Below, piece by piece: positions 15,514-20,751 of a stretch of DNA of 20,751 bases. The translations under genes and the position numbers were made by a program. The notes under the pieces were generated by a model. The model saw only the letters and a list, made by a program, of their open reading frames with translations, made no database searches and had not been told where the DNA came from. The DNA is taken from assembly GCA_964422725.1 (NCBI GenBank), contig CAYRCC010000037.1, positions 1 through 20,751 on the forward strand. Reading direction: 5' to 3'. The first letter of the stretch is position 1. Every line of letters starts with the position of its first letter. The stretch is from CAKSNH01 sp964422725. Lineage in GTDB: Bacteria; Bacillota; Clostridia; UBA1381.

Positions 15514-16707
15514 TTATTCTCTGTTTGCGACAATAGCGTCAAGCACCCTGTGCGCGACCTCGTCCTTGCTCATAACCGACAGCTCAACAATGTTATCCGC
15601 GGTAATCAGCGTTACTACATTGGTGTCCGTTCCGAAACCGGCACCGTCAACCTTTACATTGTTTGCAACTATCATATCGGCTTTCTTTTTTTCGAGCTTT
15701 CTGCGTGAATTTTCAACCATATTTTCGGTTTCCATAGAAAAACCGCATATAAACTGCCCGTGCTTTTTGTTTTCACCCAGATATGCGAGTATGTCCTTGG
15801 TGCGCTTTAATGCAATGCTCATATCCGAGTCGCTCTTTTTGATTTTGTTGTCCGCGACTTCGCAAGGCGTGTAGTCCGCAACCGCCGCCGCCTTTATTAT
15901 TATGGCGTTGTTTGCGTATTCCGCCGCCACCGCCTCAAACATATCCGCCGCACTCTCCGTTTCGATACATCTGACAAATTCGGGCTTTTTAATACTCGTT
16001 ATACCGCTTACCAAAGTCACCTCAGCACCGCGCAGCATTGCCGCACGTGCAAGCGAATACCCCATTTTCCCCGACGAACGGTTTGTAATATAACGTACGG
16101 GGTCGAGGGCTTCGCGAGTGGCTCCGGCTGTAACCAACACCTTCACTCCCGCCAAATCCTTTTCATACGCAAGCTCGCGTTCGATATACTCATAGAGCAG
16201 TTCCTCCGGTGCAAGCTTGCCGGCACCGATGTCGCCGCAGGCAAGCCGTCCGCTTGACGGCTCAATAATTTCAAAACCGTATTTTTTTAAGATTTTAATA
16301 TTTTCCGCAACAATAGGGTTTTCAAACATATTCGTATTCATTGCCGGCGCAACCAATTTTCTGCATTTGCACGCAAGTGCCGTTGTGGTCAGCATATCGT
16401 CGGCGAGTCCGTGCGCCAGCTTGGCTATGACGTTTGCGGTTGCCGGTGCTGTCATAAACACGTCCGCTTTTTTCGCAAGTGCAATATGCTCCACCTTAAA
16501 CTCAAAATTTCTGTCAAACGTGTCCACCAAACACTTATTGCCTGTAAGTGTTTCAAAAGTAATCGGGTTTATAAAGTTTACCGCGTTGGCAGTCATTATA
16601 ACGTGAACGTCGCACCCCGCCTTTTTCAGCATACTCGCAAGATTTGCGGTTTTATACGCCGCAATACTTCCCGTAACTCCCAATACAACCGTTTTTCCTT
16701 TAAGCAT
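15514..16707 (-). CDS. coaBC: Bifunctional phosphopantothenoylcysteine decarboxylase / phosphopantothenate-cysteine ligase
   Basis: Two steps of coenzyme A synthesis in one 397-residue protein, the usual bacterial layout. The N-terminal CoaC flavoprotein (1-180) shows GVTGSIAAYK at the start, catalytic H74 in VEHIALAKKAD, PAMNTNM (121-127) and C157 in GRLACGDIGAGKLA. The C-terminal CoaB ligase (about 185-397) shows TAGATRE, NRSSGKMG, KAAAVADYTP, the Lys-rich NKIKK (287-291), FSMETE and KKADMIVANN (341-350). The ATG at 16707 follows the strong ribosome site GGGAGG. The stop of nth (TAG) overlaps this site as TAGGGAGG, leaving 12 bases between the genes, so the two are translated from one message and probably coupled. 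Confidence 0.97.
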   Translation of the reverse strand: MLKGKTVVLGVTGSIAAYKTANLASMLKKAGCDVHVIMTANAVNFINPITFETLTGNKCLVDTFDRNFEFKVEHIALAKKADVFMTAPATANVIAKLAHGLADDMLTTTALACKCRKLVAPAMNTNMFENPIVAENIKILKKYGFEIIEPSSGRLACGDIGAGKLAPEELLYEYIERELAYEKDLAGVKVLVTAGATREALDPVRYITNRSSGKMGYSLARAAMLRGAEVTLVSGITSIKKPEFVRCIETESAADMFEAVAAEYANNAIIIKAAAVADYTPCEVADNKIKKSDSDMSIALKRTKDILAYLGENKKHGQFICGFSMETENMVENSRRKLEKKKADMIVANNVKVDGAGFGTDTNVVTLITADNIVELSVMSKDEVAHRVLDAIVANRE

Positions 16708-16719
16708 AAAATTTCCTCC

Positions 16720-17355
16720 CTACATTTCACTGTCGTATGCTTTGCAATACTGCGAAACGGCACATTCGCCGCACTTCGGCTTACGCGCCGTACACACCGC
16801 TCTGCCGTGATACACAAATCTGTGGCATAACGCAAGCTGTTCCTCTTTCGGAATAAGTCTGCGCATTTCAAACTCTATTTTTACGGGGTCGGATTCCTTT
16901 GTGAGTCCGATTCTGTTCGCAAGACGTATGTTGTGCGTGTCAATCACTACCGCACTTTTTCCGAAAATCTCTCCGAGGACCAGATTTGCGGTTTTGCGCC
17001 CTGTGCCGGCAAGTGTCAGCAAGTCCTCCATCGTATCGGGGACTTCGCCGCCGTACACATCTATAATCCGCTGACAGCACGCAATAATATTTTTCGCCTT
17101 GTTTTTGTAAAACCCCGTTGATTTTATGTCTGATTGCAGCTGTTCATAGTCTGCCGCCGCATAGTCCTCTGCGCATTTGTATTTCTTAAAAAGCTCCGCC
17201 GTCACTATATTTACTCTGGCATCGGTACACTGTGCCGAGAGCTGAGTTGCTATAAGCATTTCGAGGGGTGTGGAATATATGAGAGAGCATTTCGGGTCGG
17301 GGTAAAGCTCTTTCAGCACCGCAATAACGCCCAATGCACGCTCTTTTTTTGTCAT
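16720..17355 (-). CDS. nth: Endonuclease III, DNA glycosylase/AP lyase
   Basis: Base-excision repair enzyme removing oxidised pyrimidines and nicking abasic sites. At 211 residues it is typical. The ATG at 17355 is preferred because AAAGGA lies 8-10 bases before it and MTKKERALGV fits the family start; a start 19 codons upstream lacks support. Visible features are the helix-hairpin-helix LLTLAGTGRKTANLVLG with catalytic Lys K121, catalytic Asp D139 in VVIDTHNIRLANRIGL, and the iron-sulfur motif C188-x6-C195-x2-C198-x5-C204. It is cotranscribed with coaBC. No clear promoter is visible in the 100 bases upstream, where only the weak terminator of the chemoreceptor gene lies, so read-through from that gene is possible. 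Confidence 0.96.
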   Translation of the reverse strand: MTKKERALGVIAVLKELYPDPKCSLIYSTPLEMLIATQLSAQCTDARVNIVTAELFKKYKCAEDYAAADYEQLQSDIKSTGFYKNKAKNIIACCQRIIDVYGGEVPDTMEDLLTLAGTGRKTANLVLGEIFGKSAVVIDTHNIRLANRIGLTKESDPVKIEFEMRRLIPKEEQLALCHRFVYHGRAVCTARKPKCGECAVSQYCKAYDSEM

Positions 17356-17413
17356 ACTGTCACTGTCCTTTCGCTGTAAAATTCCGAGAGTCGGCAAAAT
17401 AAGCCGATACACT

Positions 17414-17450
17414 CAAAATGCGCAGAAAACACATAATGTCCTCTGCGCAT
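17414..17450 (-). terminator. Terminator after the chemoreceptor gene
   Basis: ATGCGCAGA (minus strand, 17442-17450) pairs with TCTGCGCAT (17418-17426) in a 9-bp stem followed by only four T. The short T-run and large loop suggest a leaky terminator. Confidence 0.6.
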
Positions 17451-17459
17451 AAACCGTTA

Positions 17460-19334
17460 TCAATATTTTTCGTCCTCGGTTTCGTCGGTATAATCCTCTG
17501 CCGGCGCTTGTTCACAAGCCTCAGCATCGGTGTTTTCGTCAAGACTGTATTTATCGTCGGTTTCATCGGTTTCGCCGCTTTCGTCGGTTGTGACGGCAAC
17601 TTCGTCGTCAAGCAACTCCATATTAAGCTCCGAACCGCTGATAAAAGTAAATTCGCCCAACAAACGTTTTAGTCTTTGCGCCTGAGCCGAAAGTTCTTCG
17701 GATGCCGCCGCCGACTGCTGTGCCGTTGCCGAGTTGGTCTGCACAACCGCCGAAATCTGGTCTATACCCATTGTAACCTCGGCAACCGATTCTGCCGCCT
17801 CGTCTGAGGACCTTGCGATAAGCTTGTTAATCGCAACAACCTGATTTGATGATTTTGAAACCTCTTTCATATTGTTTGCGGCATTTGCCACCAGTATACT
17901 TCCCGTTTCGATAGCGGCAACGGTGTTGCTTATAAGACCTTTCGTGTTTTGCGCCGCCTCGGAGCTTTTAGCCGCAAGCGCCATTACTTCCTCGGCAACA
18001 ACCGCAAATCCGCTGCCTGCCGAACCGGCTTTTGCTGCCTCGATTGCCGCGTTCAGCGCCAATATATTTGTCTGGAACGCGATATCCTCGATTGTTTGGA
18101 TAATTTCTTCTATTTCGGCGGAATACTTTCTTATTCCGTCCATCGCCTGAACCATATTTTCCATATTTACATTTGCCTCGGTAAGCTGTGAACCGGCAAT
18201 GTTGGTTTTTGCGCTTGCATCAGCCGCATCGGCTGCGCTGGATTTTACCATTTCCGAAATTTCTTTAACGGTCGCCGAAAGCTCCTCAACCGCCGAAGCC
18301 TGTTCGGTAGCACCCTGACTGAGTGCCTGTGCGCCCGATGCCACCTGCTGTGACCCCGACGCTACCTGTTCGGCGACGGTGTCGATATGCAGCATTGTAT
18401 TGTTAAGCTTTGCGGCAAAGCTTTTGACAGATGTCAATATATTATTGAATATTCCTATGTAAAGCTCGGCGTTTTTCGACTGCACGTCAAGATTACCCGA
18501 GGCGGTTTCGTCCAGCAGAAAGCTCAGGTCGGTAATAACAGCTTTGGTGGTTTTGGCGAGTTTTTCGATAGCATAACCCATTTGTCCGATTTCATCGCGG
18601 GATTTGTAGTTAATGGAAATGTCAAAGTTTCCGCGCGACATATCGAGTGCGGCACGATGAACCTCCATAATGCCCACACGCAGCATATTTGTGATATACA
18701 TTGCAAAGAAAATACCTATGGCAATCGCAATCAAACCGATAACGGAAACGACTATGCCGGTAATCAGCGTGTTGGTTTTGGTTGAGGCGTACAGGCTGTC
18801 CGCAAGCTCAATTTCATAGTCGGCGATTTCCGTTGCGATTTCGGATATACGCTGACGTACCGGAAATACCTTTTCGTCGTACCATGCAAATGAGGCGGCG
18901 GTGTCTGTACCCGTAATCAGTGCCTTATCCTCATCGAGCATAGTTATAAGCGAATCCACCTTTGTTACCATTTCGTCAAGCAGTGCCTGATCGCCCGGAT
19001 AGATTTCACGCAAGCTTTCTATTGATGTAAGTACGTTTTGGAGTGCGGATTTTGCGTTGCTTACTTTTGTTCCGGCGCGCATAGTGTTTGGGTCGTTTGC
19101 GGCGTAGAGCACATCGCGCGCTGCCTTATTTATCGAAAGGTCAAGCTGGTCGGCGATATGTACTCCTTCAAATGCGCGGTCGTGAAATTCGGATATATTG
19201 TTGTTAATCAAGCGGAACGAAAGAAAAACCGCGCACAAAATCAGCACAAGAATTGACAGCACTATACCGAATGATATGACCAATTTTTTCTGAACCTTCA
19301 AATTTCTCATAAAATCAAGTTTCTTTAAAATCAT
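17460..19334 (-). CDS. Methyl-accepting chemotaxis protein
   Basis: Membrane chemoreceptor of 624 residues. TM1 is at about 18-40. An extracytoplasmic helical sensor (42-188) looks like a four-helix-bundle ligand domain. TM2 is at 189-213 and a HAMP domain at about 214-265. A long coiled-coil signalling domain (300-560) follows, with the hairpin tip EDIAFQTNILALNAAIEAAKAG (416-437) that contacts CheA/CheW. The tip continues AGSAGSGFAVVAEEV, where many family members have AGEAGRGF. The last 50 residues are very acidic and Thr-rich, without an NWETF-type CheR tether. The ATG at 19334 has AAAGGA 9-10 bases upstream; an internal Met 9 has none. No other chemotaxis gene is in the window and the ligand is unknown. 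Confidence 0.94.
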   Translation of the reverse strand: MILKKLDFMRNLKVQKKLVISFGIVLSILVLILCAVFLSFRLINNNISEFHDRAFEGVHIADQLDLSINKAARDVLYAANDPNTMRAGTKVSNAKSALQNVLTSIESLREIYPGDQALLDEMVTKVDSLITMLDEDKALITGTDTAASFAWYDEKVFPVRQRISEIATEIADYEIELADSLYASTKTNTLITGIVVSVIGLIAIAIGIFFAMYITNMLRVGIMEVHRAALDMSRGNFDISINYKSRDEIGQMGYAIEKLAKTTKAVITDLSFLLDETASGNLDVQSKNAELYIGIFNNILTSVKSFAAKLNNTMLHIDTVAEQVASGSQQVASGAQALSQGATEQASAVEELSATVKEISEMVKSSAADAADASAKTNIAGSQLTEANVNMENMVQAMDGIRKYSAEIEEIIQTIEDIAFQTNILALNAAIEAAKAGSAGSGFAVVAEEVMALAAKSSEAAQNTKGLISNTVAAIETGSILVANAANNMKEVSKSSNQVVAINKLIARSSDEAAESVAEVTMGIDQISAVVQTNSATAQQSAAASEELSAQAQRLKRLLGEFTFISGSELNMELLDDEVAVTTDESGETDETDDKYSLDENTDAEACEQAPAEDYTDETEDEKY

Positions 19335-19339
19335 ATTGC

Positions 19340-19369
19340 AAAATCCTTTCTCACAAAATCCTTTCTCAC
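19340..19369 (-). repeat. Tandem 15-bp duplication of the chemoreceptor ribosome binding site
   Basis: Two exact 15-base units (19340-19354 and 19355-19369) each carry GAAAGGATTTT on the minus strand. The proximal copy is correctly spaced from the ATG at 19334. The distal one sits 15 bases further upstream as a spare Shine-Dalgarno sequence. Confidence 0.85.
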
Positions 19370-19410
19370 AAATTCCGTATATCGTTTAGCACACATAACT
19401 ATATACTAAG

Positions 19411-19439
19411 ATTATATACAAAAACAGTGAAATAGTCAA
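19411..19439 (-). promoter_or_regulatory. Strong sigma-A promoter of the chemoreceptor gene
   Basis: On the minus strand TTGACT (19434-19439) and TATAAT (19411-19416) are spaced by 17 bases, 11 of 12 consensus positions. The -10 ends 76 bases before the ATG. This is a housekeeping promoter rather than the sigma-D/28 type common for chemotaxis genes. Confidence 0.8.
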
Positions 19440-19657
19440 TAATTTTTTCCGATTAGAGTTGCGGAATTTTGAGTTTAAATGTCAGTAGGGGAGAGAAGTG
19501 AATCGGGAAAGTGAGATTTTGAAAATTACGGCATGCGGAAAGTTTGACGGGTGATGCCGCTGTGACTGCGGATTTGTTTGGGTTTCGGACGGATTCTCTG
19601 ACAAGGAAAACAGGTTGTGTACTGTTTGTTGTTAAACAGGGTTGTCTGTGAAAATAG
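19440..19657. other. Intergenic stretch with strong G-over-C strand bias, no gene seen
   Basis: This gap lies between the chemoreceptor promoter and the yoaK-like terminator. By my count the plus strand of 19451-19650 has 67 G and 21 C in 200 bases. A minus-strand ORF of 73 codons spans it but has no ribosome site and overlaps the terminator, so it is not called. A small hairpin CTGTTT/AAACAG lies near 19622-19639. Confidence 0.5.
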
Positions 19658-19691
19658 AAACCGGACAACCCCATTTGAGATTGTCCGGTTT
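19658..19691 (-). terminator. Terminator of the YoaK-like gene
   Basis: A perfect 11-bp stem (19658-19668 with 19681-19691) starts 11 bases after the stop codon. On the minus strand it is followed by TTTCTATTTT. Confidence 0.8.
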
Positions 19692-19702
19692 ACAAAGCTA
19701 TG

Positions 19703-20389
19703 TTAAACTTCTTCACAGCCGCAGGACTGTCCGAGTAAGTTCGGATTTTCGTCCTTTACCGATACCTGAATCATTGCCGCGATAAGCGGTACAAATGCAA
19801 GCCAGATACTGCTGTGCAGCATATACGGTCTTATAATGCACACCGTTGCCACTCCGGCGTGGAAAGAGAGCAGTGTGCACAGGTAGAATTTCGCTTTAAA
19901 CAAAGACTCTTTGCTTTTTTCCGTAAAATAAGTGTAAGCATTGCTTACAAGCTGTCTGAAATTACCTGTTGAAAACGTCGTTGCGCTGGGATTTCCGCAA
20001 ACTCCGCGGAATGTACACCATTGTATCGACATCGCAAACGCTACCGGATACAGCGCAATCACAGGGTGTATATCCTTTGGGAAAAAGCTCAGAAGCACCG
20101 CCGCAATAGCATCAATAACTATACTTATCCTTTTTTGCAGGTCGTGATGATATCTTGCGCACCACATAGTAAATATTATTCCGAGTGCGTAAATGAACAG
20201 GTTGCCAAGACGTATCAGAATGTAACAAGGTTCCCAATGCAGAAAGTTTTCCACAAGCACAATCATATTGCTTGTTTCCGCCGAACCGAATACATTCGAG
20301 TACTCCAACAGTGCATAAATGGCAAATATTCCGCCGACAAACGACATTATGTAGTGCAGTCGTTCTTCGCGTTTCGTCTTTGTATCCAT
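19703..20389 (-). CDS. YoaK/DUF1275 family membrane protein
   Basis: 228-residue integral membrane protein. About six hydrophobic segments are seen near residues 12-32, 58-78, 87-103, 108-127, 166-186 and 192-212. The family signature lies after the fourth helix: Q123, then RGVCGNPSATTFSTGNFRQL (128-147), matching the DUF1275 pattern of a Gly-Asn pair and a TTF-TGN motif. The protein ends in a soluble tail with a CGC motif (223-225). Its biochemical role is unknown; related proteins are annotated only as membrane proteins or putative transporters. The ATG at 20389 is preferred since AAAGGA lies about 8 bases upstream, where the internal start MDTKTKREER gives a normal cytoplasmic N-terminus; a start 23 codons earlier is unsupported. 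It is a single-gene unit with a terminator directly after it. Confidence 0.85.
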   Translation of the reverse strand: MDTKTKREERLHYIMSFVGGIFAIYALLEYSNVFGSAETSNMIVLVENFLHWEPCYILIRLGNLFIYALGIIFTMWCARYHHDLQKRISIVIDAIAAVLLSFFPKDIHPVIALYPVAFAMSIQWCTFRGVCGNPSATTFSTGNFRQLVSNAYTYFTEKSKESLFKAKFYLCTLLSFHAGVATVCIIRPYMLHSSIWLAFVPLIAAMIQVSVKDENPNLLGQSCGCEEV

Positions 20390-20566
20390 AAGTATTCCTT
20401 TCGTTAATCGCGCCGTACCCATCAAAGTAATTTCGGCAAACGGCTGTGAAAACCGCAAAATTTATGCCGACAGTCAAAGGTACAGTGCCGCTTTTGTATA
20501 CTGTATATAAAATCGTGGCGGTATTTGTAATTGCCGCGCCCGATGTTTTTGTCACAGACGTTTCGC

Positions 20567-20580
20567 CGAATGTACATTCG
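20567..20580. promoter_or_regulatory. Perfect 14-bp palindrome resembling a LexA box
   Basis: CGAATGTACATTCG is fully self-complementary. It differs from the Gram-positive LexA (DinR) core GAAC-N4-GTTC by one base per half-site. It lies 178 bases upstream of the YoaK-like start and beyond the tRNA terminator, in a 220-base gap that holds no convincing gene. Another AT-rich near-palindrome lies around 20496-20516. Confidence 0.4.
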
Positions 20581-20612
20581 CACAAAACCGTAAGCATAAA
20601 GCTGAGAACACA

Positions 20613-20644
20613 CTAAAACAGACAAACTCAATAACGAGTTTGTC
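20613..20644 (-). terminator. Terminator of the tRNA-Pro-like gene
   Basis: GACAAACTC pairs with GAGTTTGTC (20621-20629 with 20636-20644), followed on the minus strand by TGTTTT. It lies 18 bases after the tRNA 3' end. Confidence 0.8.
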
Positions 20645-20662
20645 CGCTCTTTAAATCGTGTA

Positions 20663-20739
20663 TGGTCGGGATGACAGGATTTGAACCTGCGTCCCCTACG
20701 GCCCGAACTAATTGCTCTACCAAACTGAGCCACATCCCT
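20663..20739 (-). tRNA. tRNA-Pro-like gene (anticodon CGG) with a defective anticodon stem
   Basis: This 77-base element has a normal D arm (GCTC/GAGC), a T arm (GCAGG-TTCAAAT-CCTGT), an encoded ACCA end and six acceptor pairs, and it aligns with bacterial tRNA-Pro. The anticodon loop reads TTCGGGC, giving CGG. The anticodon stem ATTAG/CGTAG forms only two Watson-Crick pairs of five, and position 1 is A opposite G72 where tRNA-Pro normally has C-G. The 3' arm CGTAG would pair with CTACG, so the 5' side looks altered. It may be a decaying copy, or an artefact at the edge of an assembled sequence. Confidence 0.7.
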
Positions 20740-20751
20740 AAAATCGGAAAA

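Noticed and set aside
19453..19674. 73-codon minus-strand ORF between the chemoreceptor and the YoaK-like gene
   Set aside because: It starts inside the terminator of the YoaK-like gene, lacks a ribosome site and shows no recognisable domain.
20112..20597. Minus-strand ORF of 161 codons upstream of and overlapping the YoaK-like gene
   Set aside because: Its second half is the out-of-frame copy of a clear membrane protein, and its start has no ribosome site.
1..20751. CRISPR array, prophage, transposase or plasmid functions
   Set aside because: No regularly spaced repeats, integrase, transposase, replication or conjugation genes were found on either strand.

Overview
The window looks like chromosomal DNA from a Firmicute of the class Clostridia, probably an anaerobic gut or plant-fibre degrader. 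The evidence is a moderate GC content, strong AGGAG-type ribosome binding sites, a TetM-like GTPase fused to a YacP-type NYN domain, a huge secreted glycoside hydrolase with Pro-Thr linkers, and an NADP-type glutamate dehydrogenase. This is inference from gene style; no marker here fixes the genus. No phage, insertion sequence, CRISPR array or rRNA is visible.

Layout. Bases 1-735 hold a doubtful short ORF and a two-gene tRNA-Ser operon (UGA then GCU, minus strand) with a near-ideal promoter and a strong terminator. Bases 736-5466 (minus) hold a 660-residue protein with one intact and one degenerate GGDEF domain, and an 858-residue fusion of a TetM/EF-G-like ribosomal GTPase with a YacP/Rae1-like endoribonuclease domain. 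Bases 5467-5839 form a divergent control region. Bases 5840-15310 (plus) hold a 2154-residue secreted GH2-type enzyme, enolase and glutamate dehydrogenase, each apparently its own transcription unit. A long shared hairpin separates these from the minus-strand block 15514-20389: coaBC preceded by nth (a tight pair), a methyl-accepting chemotaxis protein, and a YoaK/DUF1275 membrane protein. The window ends in a minus-strand tRNA-Pro-like gene whose anticodon stem does not pair properly.

The genes form no single pathway. The secreted GH2 enzyme, enolase and glutamate dehydrogenase fit a life on polysaccharides and ammonia. The chemoreceptor and diguanylate cyclase point to motility and c-di-GMP signalling. 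coaBC, nth and the tRNAs are housekeeping.

The most promising biology is the GTPase-NYN fusion. It joins a factor type that enters the ribosomal A site to a nuclease type known to cut mRNA in the A site. Next are the GH2 enzyme, which has Asn where the acid/base Glu normally sits, the tRNA-Pro-like gene, and several unexplained DNA motifs.
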